Assembly: GCF_000316195.1 (NCBI RefSeq)
Contig: NZ_JH994111.1
Coordinates: 380,571 to 444,570 of the forward strand
From: Brachyspira hampsonii 30446
GTDB taxonomy: Bacteria > Spirochaetota > Brachyspiria > Brachyspirales > Brachyspiraceae
Reading direction: 5' to 3'
Length of the DNA stretch: 64,000 nucleotides
The notes beneath the pieces were generated by a model, which was not told where the DNA came from, did no database searches, and saw only the letters and a program-made list of their open reading frames with translations. A program made the position numbers and the translations under genes. The first letter of the stretch is position 1. Each line of letters starts with the position of its first letter. Positions 55,289 to 64,000 of this stretch are shown here, piece after piece.

Positions 55289-55369
55289 ATGAAACGCAGA
55301 ATTTTTATTAACTCTATCAGCAATAACTTCTTTTGCTTATCATTCTTCTTTAACTTTTTTGGCGTTTAA
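55289..55369 (+). CDS. phenylalanine-rich leader peptide of aroF
   Basis: A 26-codon frame begins MKRRIF and has eight phenylalanines, concentrated in the second half: NNFFC, then SFFFNFFGV. The last Phe codons form the 5' arm of the terminator at 55356-55379. This matches the logic of pheL-type attenuation, in which ribosomes stalled on Phe codons stop the terminator from folding. There is no Shine-Dalgarno; with the promoter at 55253 the message would be nearly leaderless. Interpretation as a leader peptide is inference from composition and position. Confidence 0.72.
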   Translation: MKRRIFINSISNNFFCLSFFFNFFGV

Positions 55370-55393
55370 GGCGCCAGAATATTCTATTTTTTA
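55356..55393 (+). terminator. attenuator terminator before aroF
   Basis: TTTTGGCG (55356-55363) and CGCCAGAA (55371-55378) pair over 8 bases including one G-U; the T-rich TATTCTATTTTTTAC follows. An alternative pairing of AAACGC (55292-55297) with GCGTTT (55362-55367) would open it. About 100 bases separate it from the aroF start. Confidence 0.68.
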
Positions 55394-55493
55394 CAACAAA
55401 CAAAACATATAAATTAATTTTTTAATTCAAAGAAAACATAATATAAAGCAATCATACTTAACATAATATTTTAAATTCGAGGAGATAATTACT

Positions 55494-56540
55494 ATGATTA
55501 TTGTAATGAAACCAAATGCTAAAGAAGAACATATTAATAATATAACAGATAGGCTTATAGAAGCAGGACTTGGTACTAATAAGATAGTAGGAGTTGACTG
55601 CACTGTTATAGGTATAGTAGGGGATACTTCTAAGGTTGACAGAGAATTGATGGCCACTTTACCGGGTGTTGCAAGAGTTTTAAAAGTTCAGGAACCTTTC
55701 AAAAGAGCAAACAGAGCTTTCAAAAAAGAAGACACTATAGTTGATGTAAGCGGTGTAAAAATAGGAGCTGAAAAACCTGTTATAATAGCAGGTCCTTGTT
55801 CTGTTGAAAGTGAAGAGCAGGTTATCAATATTGCTAAAAGCGTAAAAGCTGCAGGTGCTTCTATACTTAGAGGAGGAGCTTTCAAACCTAGAACTTCGCC
55901 TTATGCTTTCCAAGGATTAGCACTTGACGGGCTTAAAATATTAAAATTGGCTAGAGAAGAGGTTGGCATTCCTATAGTAAGTGAAATCGTATCTATAAGA
56001 CATTTGGAAGAGTTTGAAAATACAGTGGACATGATTCAGATTGGGGCTAGAAATATGCAGAACTTCGAGCTTTTAAAAGAAGTAGGTAAATTAAAGAAAC
56101 CTATACTTCTAAAAAGAGGCTTGGCTAATACTATGGAAGAATGGCTTATGAGTGCTGAATATATTTTGGATAAAGGAAACAGCAATGTAGTATTATGTGA
56201 AAGAGGTATAAGAACTTTTGAAACTTACACTAGAAATACTTTCGATGTTTCTGCAATACCTATAATAAAAAGAATGAGCCATTTGCCTGTAATAGGAGAT
56301 CCTTCACATGCCAGCGGTAAATCTTGGATGGCACTTCCGCTAACTCTAGCTGCTCTTGCTGCTGGTGCTGATGGTATGATAATAGAAGTACATAATGATC
56401 CGGAACATGCTTTATGCGACGGAGCTCAGTCTATAAAGCCTGATACTTTTGAAGAGATTATGGCTTCTGTTAATATGATGGCTGATACTGTAAGTAAGAT
56501 AAAAGAGCGTCATGGTGGTAAGATTTATACTAAAAATTAA
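55494..56540 (+). CDS. aroF: 3-deoxy-7-phosphoheptulonate synthase (DAHP synthase)
   Basis: 348 residues. It condenses PEP and erythrose-4-phosphate, the first step of the shikimate pathway. An N-terminal regulatory ferredoxin/ACT-like domain (1-75, LIEAGLGTNKIVGVDCTVIGIVGD) precedes the barrel: VIIAGPCSVES, RGGAFKPRTSPYAFQG, LLKRGLANTMEEW, GDPSHASGKS. This is the Thermotoga-type class, feedback-controlled by aromatic amino acids. AGGAG lies about 10 bases before ATG. Expression appears tied to the Phe leader upstream. Confidence 0.93.
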   Translation: MIIVMKPNAKEEHINNITDRLIEAGLGTNKIVGVDCTVIGIVGDTSKVDRELMATLPGVARVLKVQEPFKRANRAFKKEDTIVDVSGVKIGAEKPVIIAGPCSVESEEQVINIAKSVKAAGASILRGGAFKPRTSPYAFQGLALDGLKILKLAREEVGIPIVSEIVSIRHLEEFENTVDMIQIGARNMQNFELLKEVGKLKKPILLKRGLANTMEEWLMSAEYILDKGNSNVVLCERGIRTFETYTRNTFDVSAIPIIKRMSHLPVIGDPSHASGKSWMALPLTLAALAAGADGMIIEVHNDPEHALCDGAQSIKPDTFEEIMASVNMMADTVSKIKERHGGKIYTKN

Positions 56541-56561
56541 TTTTATTTAAAATGGATTTTA

Positions 56562-56606
56562 AACTATGTATTTGTTTTTGTCTTGATAACAAATACATAG
56601 TTTTTT
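56562..56606. terminator. bidirectional terminator between aroF and carB
   Basis: A perfect 15-bp stem AACTATGTATTTGTT / AACAAATACATAGTT with an 11-base loop and T-run after it; the minus strand can also use it. Confidence 0.88.
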
Positions 56607-56611
56607 CTTTT

Positions 56612-59600
56612 TTAAATATTGGACAAATCCATTATGGTGAAATTCATAGACTCTATAACTTTAAGTAAAGCATAAGCCGTATCTAATGATGTAATACATG
56701 ATATATTATTTTCAGCAGAAGCTCTTCTTAATTCTAAACTGTCTGAATGTGTTTGGCTGTTGCTTTCTATTGTATTTATAACATAGTCCACTTTACCAAG
56801 TCTTATAGTGTCTATTATATTTTCTAAACCTTCTTCATAAATTTTTGATACTTCTTTAACATAAAGTCCTTTTTCTCTTAAGAAATTGGCAGTTCCTTTT
56901 GTGGCATATATTCCGTAGCCTATATTAGAAAATCTTTTTGCCAAATCAAGTATTTCAATTTTATGATTATCTGAAATAGTGAGAAGAACATTTCCTTGTA
57001 AAGGTATTCTAAGTCCGCTTGCTATTAATGCTTTGTATAATGCTTTTTCAAAATTAAAATCAAAGCCTAATGCTTCGCCTGTACTTTTCATTTCTGGTCC
57101 TAGTATAGTATCTACTTTTCTTAATTTAGCAAAAGAAAATACAGGAGCTTTAACAAATACTTTATTAGATTCTTCTTTATATAAACTATTGTATCCTTGC
57201 TCTTTCAATGATTTTCCAATTATGCACATAGTTGCCGCATTAGCCATTGGTATATTAGTTATTTTGCTTAAGAATGGTACTGTTCTGCTGCTTCTAGGAT
57301 TCACTTCAAGTACATAAACATTATCATTTTTATCAACTATAAATTGTATATTGTAAAGCCCTATGAAATTAAATCCTATACCTATTCTTTTAGTATAATC
57401 AATAATAGTTTCTTTTACTTTATTTGATATTGTTTGAGTAGGGTATACGCTTATAGAATCACCGGAATGAATTCCTGCTCTTTCTATATGCTCCATAATT
57501 CCCGGAATAAATATATTATTCTCACTGTCGGCAATAGCATCAATTTCTATTTCCTTTCCTATAACATACTTATCAATTAATATAGGAGCTTTATTGCTTA
57601 CTTCTTTTACAGCAGTTTCCATATAAATTTTTAATGATGCATCATTATCCACTATCTCCATAGCTCTTCCTCCAAGTACATAACTAGGACGAACTAAAAC
57701 AGGATAGCCTATATTATTTGCTATTATTAAAGCTTCATCAACAGTTATAGCAGTTTCACCTTTAGGCTGAGGTATATCCAATTCTTTAAGCATCTTCTCA
57801 AATTCATGTCTGTCTTCAGCTTTATTGATATTTTCTAAAGAAGTGCCTAATATGTTAACTCCATGCATAACTAGTTTTTCTGCCAAGTTAATAGCTGTTT
57901 GTCCGCCGAACTGTACTATAACACCTTTAGGTTTTTCAAGCTCTATTATATGCATAACATCTTCTATAGTTAATGGTTCAAAATAAAGTTTATCGGATAT
58001 AGAAAAATCAGTTGATACAGTTTCAGGATTATTATTTATTACTATAGCTTCATATCCTGCTTCTCTTATAGTCATAACACAATGAACTGTAGAATAATCA
58101 AACTCCACACCTTGTCCTATTCTTATAGGACCTGAACCTAATACTATGATGCTTTCCTTTCCGCTTTTAAAAGATTCATTTTCTTTTTCATAAGTAGAAT
58201 AGAAATAAGGAGTCTCACTTTCAAACTCTCCTGCACAAGTGTCAACCATTTTATATACAGGAATAATGTTATTTTCATGTCTTAATTTGTATATATCAAT
58301 TTCTTCAGTTTCCCAAACTTTAGATATATAGCTATCAGAAAATCCTCTCTCCTTACATTCTTTTAAAACTTCTATATCCATTTTATTTTTATGCAATTTT
58401 TCTTCTAATGTAATTATATTTTTTATTTTGTCTAAAAAGAATTTATCTATATGAGTAATATATATAATATCTTTTATATCTTCTTTTCGTCTTAGAAGTT
58501 CAGCTATGATAAATATTCTTAAATCATCTCTTAATTCTATACGCTCCCATAATTTTTTGGTGGTATAATTGGAAACATCATTATGTATTATATGATCGCA
58601 TTTTATTTCAAGAGAGCGTACAGCTTTTAAAAATGACTCTTCAAAATTTCTTCCTATACTCATAACTTCGCCTGTAGCTTTCATTTGAGTACCTAATTGT
58701 CGATCGGCGTTTGGAAATTTATCGAATGGAAGTCTTGGGAATTTTGTAACTACATAATCAATAGAAGGCTCAAAACATGCAAAACTTTTTTTAGTTATCG
58801 GATTAATTATTTCATCTAAAGTCATGCCAACCGCTATTTTGGCACTGATTTTAGCAATAGGATAGCCCGTAGCTTTACTAGCCAAGGCACTAGAACGAGA
58901 TACTCTAGGATTAACTTCTATTATATAATATTTAAAGCTATTAGGATCTAATGCCAACTGTACATTGCATCCGCCGCATATTTTCAAAGCTCTTATGATT
59001 TTAAGACTTACATTTCTAAGCATTTGATTTTCTCTGTCGCTTAAAGTCTGACAAGGAGCAACTACTATACTGTCTCCTGTATGTATTCCAACAGGGTCAA
59101 CATTTTCCATATTGCATACTACTATAGCATTATCATTATTATCTCTTATTACTTCATATTCTATTTCTTTATAACCCGCGATACTCTTTTCAACTAAGCA
59201 TTCATGTACAGGACTAATTTTTAAACCTGTTTCGCATATTTCTATTAATTCTCTTTCATTGCGTGCAAATCCGCCTCCTGTTCCTCCAAGAGTATAAGCA
59301 GGACGGACAACCAAGTGATAGCCTATTTTATTTGCAAATTCAATAGCTTCTTCAACACTATGAACTATTATACTTTCAGGAACAGGTTCATTAATCTCAT
59401 TCATAAGATTTTTAAAAAGTTCTCTGTCTTCAGCACAATTTATAGCATTCAAATCCGTACCTAATACTTCAACATCATATTCATCTAATATTCCGCTCTC
59501 AGCAAGTTCAACAACCAAATTCAATCCTGTCTGACCTCCAAGAGAACCTAATATAGCATCCGGTCTTTCTTTATATATTATTCTTTTAGCGAAATCTAAG

Positions 59601-59809
59601 TTAATAGGCTCAATATAAACTTTATCAGCAACAGCAGCATCGGTCATTATAGTAGCAGGATTAGAATTTATAAGTACAACCTCATATCCTTCTTCTCTTA
59701 AAGATTGGCATGCCTGCGTACCTGCATAATCAAATTCAGCAGCCTGTCCTATAACAATAGGTCCTGACCCAATTACTAATATTTTTTTTATATCATTTCT
59801 TTTAGGCAT
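56612..59809 (-). CDS. carB: carbamoyl-phosphate synthase large subunit
   Basis: 1065 residues. It makes carbamoyl phosphate for arginine and pyrimidine synthesis from bicarbonate, ammonia and two ATP. Two homologous ATP-grasp halves are visible ([42 protein letters not shown]). Start 59809 is chosen: [11 protein letters not shown] matches the usual CarB start, with GGAG 6-7 bases upstream; an in-frame ATG at 59821 is the alternative. It overlaps carA by 8 bases. Its C-terminus holds the MGS-like allosteric domain. Confidence 0.96.
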   Translation of the reverse strand: MPKRNDIKKILVIGSGPIVIGQAAEFDYAGTQACQSLREEGYEVVLINSNPATIMTDAAVADKVYIEPINLDFAKRIIYKERPDAILGSLGGQTGLNLVVELAESGILDEYDVEVLGTDLNAINCAEDRELFKNLMNEINEPVPESIIVHSVEEAIEFANKIGYHLVVRPAYTLGGTGGGFARNERELIEICETGLKISPVHECLVEKSIAGYKEIEYEVIRDNNDNAIVVCNMENVDPVGIHTGDSIVVAPCQTLSDRENQMLRNVSLKIIRALKICGGCNVQLALDPNSFKYYIIEVNPRVSRSSALASKATGYPIAKISAKIAVGMTLDEIINPITKKSFACFEPSIDYVVTKFPRLPFDKFPNADRQLGTQMKATGEVMSIGRNFEESFLKAVRSLEIKCDHIIHNDVSNYTTKKLWERIELRDDLRIFIIAELLRRKEDIKDIIYITHIDKFFLDKIKNIITLEEKLHKNKMDIEVLKECKERGFSDSYISKVWETEEIDIYKLRHENNIIPVYKMVDTCAGEFESETPYFYSTYEKENESFKSGKESIIVLGSGPIRIGQGVEFDYSTVHCVMTIREAGYEAIVINNNPETVSTDFSISDKLYFEPLTIEDVMHIIELEKPKGVIVQFGGQTAINLAEKLVMHGVNILGTSLENINKAEDRHEFEKMLKELDIPQPKGETAITVDEALIIANNIGYPVLVRPSYVLGGRAMEIVDNDASLKIYMETAVKEVSNKAPILIDKYVIGKEIEIDAIADSENNIFIPGIMEHIERAGIHSGDSISVYPTQTISNKVKETIIDYTKRIGIGFNFIGLYNIQFIVDKNDNVYVLEVNPRSSRTVPFLSKITNIPMANAATMCIIGKSLKEQGYNSLYKEESNKVFVKAPVFSFAKLRKVDTILGPEMKSTGEALGFDFNFEKALYKALIASGLRIPLQGNVLLTISDNHKIEILDLAKRFSNIGYGIYATKGTANFLREKGLYVKEVSKIYEEGLENIIDTIRLGKVDYVINTIESNSQTHSDSLELRRASAENNISCITSLDTAYALLKVIESMNFTIMDLSNI

Positions 59810-60887
59810 TTTTTTCTCCATAATTGTTGTTTATCATTTCAATAAAATTATCAAATAAATATTTACTGTCTTCAGGTCCCGGACTAGACTCAGGGTGATA
59901 CTGAACAGAAAATACAGGATATCTTTTATGCTTAACTCCCTCACAGCTTCCGTCATTTAAAGATATATGCGTCATAATAAGATCCGTATTTGATAAACTT
60001 TCTGCTTTTACTGCATAACTATGATTCTGACTTGTTATGCTTACTTTTCCGGTTTCTAAATCTTTAACAGGGTGATTTCCGCCTCTATGACCAAATTTTA
60101 ATTTCATAGTATCAGCACCGCATGCCAAACTTATAAGCTGATGCCCCAAGCATATACCGAATATTGGTACTTTTCCTATAAGCTTTTTTATTGTATTTAT
60201 AGACTCTTTAACATCTTTAGGGTTTCCCGGTCCGTTTGAAAGCATTATTCCGTCAGGATTTAAACTCATTATTGTTTTGAAGTCTGTATCATAAGGAACT
60301 ACTATTAAATCACAATTTCTTTCGCTTAATTCTCTTATTATGCCGAGTTTTGCTCCGAAATCTATTAATACTACTTTCTTTCCTCTATTAGGAATAGGAA
60401 AAGCATTTTTTGTAGAAACTCTTTTTACATGATCATTCATATATGGTGTTTCTTTAAGCATTTTTACTATATCGTCTTTATTATCTATAGTATCGCTCAT
60501 TACAGCTTTAAGAGTACCTGCTTCTCTTATTTTTTTTGTTATTGCTCTAGTATCTATATTTTCTATACCAGGAATATTTTTAAGCTTCAAAAACTCATCT
60601 ATAGTTTCAGCATTCCTGAAATTATTAGGACTTTTACAAGCCTCTTTAACTACAAATCCAAATATAGCCGGATTTAAACTTTCAAAATCATCTCTGTTTA
60701 TTCCATAATTTCCTATAAGCGGATAAGTCATAACAGTAATTTGTCCGCAGTAAGATAAATCGGATAATACTTCCTGATAACCTGTCATAGATGTATTAAA
60801 TACTAATTCTCCTACTTTAAAATTATCAGAACCAAAAGCTATGCCTTCATAATGGCTTGCATCTTCAAGTATTAAGTAACGTTTCAA
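59802..60887 (-). CDS. carA: carbamoyl-phosphate synthase small subunit
   Basis: 361 residues, starting at TTG with AGGAAGG upstream. It supplies ammonia from glutamine through a tunnel to CarB. N-terminal CPSase domain ([22 protein letters not shown]); C-terminal class I glutaminase with [14 protein letters not shown] (nucleophile Cys), and [11 protein letters not shown] (His, Glu). Overlap with carB gives a coupled carAB pair. Confidence 0.96.
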   Translation of the reverse strand: MKRYLILEDASHYEGIAFGSDNFKVGELVFNTSMTGYQEVLSDLSYCGQITVMTYPLIGNYGINRDDFESLNPAIFGFVVKEACKSPNNFRNAETIDEFLKLKNIPGIENIDTRAITKKIREAGTLKAVMSDTIDNKDDIVKMLKETPYMNDHVKRVSTKNAFPIPNRGKKVVLIDFGAKLGIIRELSERNCDLIVVPYDTDFKTIMSLNPDGIMLSNGPGNPKDVKESINTIKKLIGKVPIFGICLGHQLISLACGADTMKLKFGHRGGNHPVKDLETGKVSITSQNHSYAVKAESLSNTDLIMTHISLNDGSCEGVKHKRYPVFSVQYHPESSPGPEDSKYLFDNFIEMINNNYGEKNA

Positions 60888-60944
60888 ATTATACCTTCCT
60901 ATTATTCTAAATTTTTTTTAGATTTTTGTTAAAAATAAAAAAAA

Positions 60945-60988
60945 GATTGGAAATTAACTGAAAGTCAATCTCCAATCTTTTTAAGATT
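60945..60988. terminator. strong hairpin between ppiC and carA
   Basis: AAAGATTGGA and TCCAATCTTT arms with an inner stem (ATTGACT/AGTTAAT on the minus strand) and a minus-strand T-run. It terminates the isomerase gene or attenuates carAB; a plus-strand T-run is also partly present. Confidence 0.7.
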
Positions 60989-61123
60989 ATCAAAAACTGT
61001 TAACAGCATATTCTTTAATTTAAACTTTTTCCAAATCATAGTACAATTTTCTTCTCAATTTTTGCCTCTAATAATAACATATAATAATTTATTTTACAAT
61101 TAATTTTTTCTTAATGATATTAA

Positions 61124-62077
61124 TTATTTATAAATTTGAACAGATACTCTTTTAGTTTCTTCGTCAAGCCATTTTATGAATGATTCTCTCATGCGGGCTT
61201 CGCTTAAATAGTTTTTTACTCTTGTTCTTATGCTTTCCATATCTTTTTCTATTTCCATTATTTTTACTATGTAGAATCCTTTTCCCACTAATTCGCGAAC
61301 GCTGCTTACAGTACCCACTTTATATCCTCTTTTAGCCAAATTAAGACCGGCATTTATTTGAGCAGGCAAAGATCTTTTACCGGCATCATAAAGAAGATTA
61401 TATCCCAAATCTCCTCCGTTTTTTCTTGTTGCTTCATCTTCGCTGTATTGCTTAGCTAATTCAGCAAAATCTTGTCCTCTTGCTGCCATTCCTCTTACTT
61501 TACTTGCTAATTCTTGTTTTTCTCCTTTTTCTGTAAATGTGGCAGCTTTGAAAAATATCCAAGAAAGTTTTACCAAAGTATCAGCTTCAAATGCAGATTT
61601 ATCTTTAGAATTATTATAGAATTCATCAGCCTCTTCATCAGAAATTTCTGCATTATTAACTACAAGTCCGTATAAATTTTCCATAGCTATTTGTTTTTTT
61701 ATAGAATTCTTATATTCTTCATAAGATATTCCTTCAGCCATCAATTGTTTAGCAAACTGATCTGAAGTCATATTATACTGTTTTGCAATACTTTCTAATC
61801 TTCTTTTTACATCATTATCTTCTATAACATAATTATTTTCTTTAAGTTTTAAATACATTATCCTCTCTTCAACTAAATCTTTATAAACCATATCATCAGT
61901 AACTTTTTGACCAATAGATCTAGCCTGCAATGTCAAAAATGTTTTTCTGCTTAAAAAATCTTCATAAGTAATGGGCATAGAACCAACTATACCAACTATA
62001 CTATTTACAACATCATTAAATAAAAGATTACTTTGCAGAAAAATAAAAGATAATATAAAAACTACTGCTTTTTTCAT
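61124..62077 (-). CDS. PpiC/SurA-like parvulin peptidyl-prolyl isomerase
   Basis: 317 residues. Signal peptide of about 20 residues. A SurA-type N-terminal helical chaperone domain (about 25-165, VNSIVGIVGSMPITYEDFLSRKTF) precedes a parvulin domain (about 165-285): WIFFKAATFTEKGEKQELASKVR, FAELAKQYSEDEATRKNGGDLGYNLL, and VRELVGKGFYIVKIMEI. It likely helps fold outer-membrane proteins, abundant in this window. AAGGAT precedes the start. Confidence 0.85.
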   Translation of the reverse strand: MKKAVVFILSFIFLQSNLLFNDVVNSIVGIVGSMPITYEDFLSRKTFLTLQARSIGQKVTDDMVYKDLVEERIMYLKLKENNYVIEDNDVKRRLESIAKQYNMTSDQFAKQLMAEGISYEEYKNSIKKQIAMENLYGLVVNNAEISDEEADEFYNNSKDKSAFEADTLVKLSWIFFKAATFTEKGEKQELASKVRGMAARGQDFAELAKQYSEDEATRKNGGDLGYNLLYDAGKRSLPAQINAGLNLAKRGYKVGTVSSVRELVGKGFYIVKIMEIEKDMESIRTRVKNYLSEARMRESFIKWLDEETKRVSVQIYK

Positions 62078-62163
62078 ATAAACTTTAATCCTTAATAATT
62101 ATGGCATATATATAAACCGTTTAAAAAGAATATCATTAAAACATTTTCCATGCAAGTATATTT

Positions 62164-63627
62164 TTAATCATTTAAATAGTATGAAAGTATGTTTTTAAAC
62201 GATTTTATATAGTATTTTATATCGTAAATATCTCTTATACTTTTTATTTTCTGAAAAACATATCTTGGAGTAAATGATAAATTATAAAATGATTCAATGT
62301 ATTTGAATATTTGTTCATCATCTATATCAAGCTTCATAACACTTTTTCTCATATCATAGTCAAACCAATTTTTTGTTTTAATCAAATCATTTTCATCGCA
62401 ATATTTGAATAATTTGGTTCCGGGATATGGTATAAAAAGAGAAGCGTTCATAGAATTAATATATCCATTTAGCATTAGATATTTTATAATATTAAATGTA
62501 TTTGTTATATCTTCAGGCGTTTCCCAGGGATAACCTATTTTTACCATTATATCTACGAATAAACCTGCTCTCTTGGCTAATTTTATGGATTCTATAATAT
62601 TTTCTATCTTGTTGTCAGTAATGCCTAGTTTTTCAATAGTTTTAGAATTTCCTGAAGGTAAATTAAAAATAACCGTTTTAAACCCGGATTTTTTCATCAT
62701 TTTATAGTCTTGATATTCCAATATTCCAAGATAAACATAACAGTCTATATAAAGTTTTTTATTGAGTTTTCTTTCCTTCATGGTTTCACAGAATAATGAA
62801 AGCCATTCTCCTGTGGGAAAATAAACACTTGTGTCTAATATTTCTTTTATTCCATATCTTTTATTTAAATATTCTATTTCATCTATTACATTAATTGGAT
62901 TTCTAACTCTTATATTGTTAAATAGAATATTTGAAGAATTACTATTATAGTTATTATATATAGAACCTCTTGCCGACATTACAAATGTTCCGGGTGTTTT
63001 TTTGAAATATCTATTTATTTTTGAATATAGTTTCCAATTTGTGAGATTTCTATCTATAAATGGCAGTCTGTCTAAAGATTCTTCAAGTTCAAATCTTCCT
63101 GTATTTTTTATATTTCCATTTGAAGTTCTGTAGTATATTCCTTTTTTCAGTTTCTCACCGTTATTTATATGATTAATCAAATTTAAAAGAAGAAAATCAT
63201 AATCTCCGCCTGTTAATACAAAATCAGTTTTAGATTTATTCATACTTTCTTCAGGCAAAGCTGTAACATGATCGCCTCCTAAAACTACATAAGTATTGCT
63301 ATATCTTTCCTTTATCGCTTCTATTGTATCCCAAATATAATTAATTATAGGAGTTTTTACCTCAAAAAATATTAAATCAGGAGAGATATTATCTATACTA
63401 TTAAACCAATCTATAGTTGTTATATTAGAGGCTATTGTATCTAAAAAGACAACATTAATACCGTTATTCTTTAATAATGTGGCAGCATAAGAAGGTATCA
63501 TTGGATATGAATATGACGGATTTTTTAACCATTGAAATTGTCTATTTAAAGATATTAATGGATATCCATTATTATATTCAAATGGCGGATATGTTATACA
63601 AACTTTTTTTATTTCTTTTTTTTTCAT
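62164..63627 (-). CDS. B12-binding/radical-SAM-like protein lacking the iron-sulfur cysteines
   Basis: 487 residues. The N-terminal B12-binding-type domain (about 1-165) includes LLKNNGINVVFLDT and VVLGGDHVTALPEES. The radical SAM barrel follows, with FVMSARGSIYNN at the place where the CxxxCxxC motif should be: residues 222, 226 and 229 are Ser, Asn and Ser. Later motifs (KIGYPWETPEDI, a TIM-barrel strand with the SAM-linked GxPxET) are kept. So the fold is retained but a 4Fe-4S cluster cannot be bound in the normal way. It is 7 bases after a YkgJ-like gene on the same strand. Confidence 0.82.
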   Translation of the reverse strand: MKKKEIKKVCITYPPFEYNNGYPLISLNRQFQWLKNPSYSYPMIPSYAATLLKNNGINVVFLDTIASNITTIDWFNSIDNISPDLIFFEVKTPIINYIWDTIEAIKERYSNTYVVLGGDHVTALPEESMNKSKTDFVLTGGDYDFLLLNLINHINNGEKLKKGIYYRTSNGNIKNTGRFELEESLDRLPFIDRNLTNWKLYSKINRYFKKTPGTFVMSARGSIYNNYNSNSSNILFNNIRVRNPINVIDEIEYLNKRYGIKEILDTSVYFPTGEWLSLFCETMKERKLNKKLYIDCYVYLGILEYQDYKMMKKSGFKTVIFNLPSGNSKTIEKLGITDNKIENIIESIKLAKRAGLFVDIMVKIGYPWETPEDITNTFNIIKYLMLNGYINSMNASLFIPYPGTKLFKYCDENDLIKTKNWFDYDMRKSVMKLDIDDEQIFKYIESFYNLSFTPRYVFQKIKSIRDIYDIKYYIKSFKNILSYYLND

Positions 63628-63634
63628 ATTTTAT

Positions 63635-64000
63635 CTATTTTTTAATTTTTTTAGCAGCCTTTTTCTTTGTGCCGGAAGATTTTTTCTTAATTATCTTATT
63701 TTCATATACATATTTTTCTAATTCATACTGATCATCAAATATTATATCATACCACTCTTCATATCTCTCACATTTAGGAGGACTATGCTTTGAACAGATT
63801 TCATTTCTATTCTCATAATTTTTACATAAATATGTTTTTTTATCTAAATATCTGCATTCGCTTCTTATCATGTGATACCAAGTCTTTTGATATATAAAGA
63901 TAAAAGAATGTCTGAAATGCAAATACCATTTTAATGTATTAAGTTCTGCTTCATTTTTAGGAGGAGATATTTCCATAACCAAATCATGACAGCATAATGA
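63635..64000 (-). CDS. YkgJ-type (zinc/iron-chelating) domain protein, partial
   Basis: The frame is open to the window edge; the visible part reads SLCCHDLVMEISPPKNEAEL onward and holds CRYLD, YLCKNYENRNEICSKHSPPKCERY. The CC start and the later cysteines fit the Cys-rich cluster of YkgJ-family metal-binding proteins, whose first Cys pair would lie beyond 64000. The C-terminus is a lysine tail (KKKSSGTKKKAAKKIKK). Start not in the window. It precedes the radical-SAM-like gene by 7 bases, so the two are likely one transcript. Confidence 0.72.
   Translation of the reverse strand, partial: SLCCHDLVMEISPPKNEAELNTLKWYLHFRHSFIFIYQKTWYHMIRSECRYLDKKTYLCKNYENRNEICSKHSPPKCERYEEWYDIIFDDQYELEKYVYENKIIKKKSSGTKKKAAKKIKK

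Overview
The window is very AT-rich and has gene content typical of an anaerobic host-associated spirochaete, most probably Brachyspira. Signs of this are a divergent member of the Vsp-type surface protein family, many predicted outer-membrane beta-barrels and lipoproteins, a TAXI-type TRAP transporter, BspA-like leucine-rich repeats and a CstA carbon-starvation transporter. The genus is an inference from protein style; no rRNA, tRNA, CRISPR array or replication origin was found.

Region 1 (1-10.2 kb) is a streptolysin-S-like (TOMM) peptide cluster. It holds a SagB-type dehydrogenase, a ThiF-like SagC partner, a YcaO cyclodehydratase with a PxPxP tail, a CPBP protease (SagE-like), an unnamed membrane protein in the SagF position, two copies of a tiny Cys-rich SagA-like precursor (the first frameshifted, the second intact), an ABC ATPase and one ABC-2 permease. 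A PadR regulator and two HAAS-domain membrane proteins follow. The two precursors are separated by about 1.5 kb of MITE-like elements, an IS5-like transposase fragment and a chimeric recombination scar. The second precursor has its own promoter and a hairpin before the exporter genes, so the intact toxin gene and its exporter form a separate unit from the enzymes.

Region 2 (10.2-17.1 kb) is a plus-strand operon for an envelope trafficking system: beta-barrel, small membrane protein, two periplasmic helical-repeat proteins, LolD-like ATPase, FtsX/LolE-like permease, LolA-like carrier and a second beta-barrel. Region 3 (17.3-24.3 kb) has two paralogous lipoproteins, a potABCD polyamine uptake operon behind a structured leader, and a UshA-like 5'-nucleotidase lipoprotein.

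Region 4 (24.6-45.9 kb) mixes metabolism (deoB, nagB, HAD phosphatase, glyA with a lysine-rich tail, fhs, Gfo/Idh oxidoreductase, cstA, sulfatase, rdgB) with envelope proteins (Vsp-like, beta-barrels, a 950-residue repeat protein) and a ygbA-ybaN pair. Three further MITE copies lie in its intergenic gaps. Region 5 (46.1-52.5 kb) contains a TAXI TRAP transporter set and envelope proteins. Region 6 (52.5-64 kb) contains an alpha-glucan phosphorylase, aroF behind a phenylalanine-rich leader peptide and terminator, carAB, a parvulin isomerase, a radical-SAM-like protein that has lost all three cluster cysteines, and the edge of a YkgJ-like gene.

The strongest candidates for new biology are the TOMM cluster with its duplicated and rearranged precursor locus, the aroF leader peptide with an apparently leaderless start, and the cysteine-free radical SAM homologue. 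All functional calls rest on reading motifs by eye; no database search was possible.
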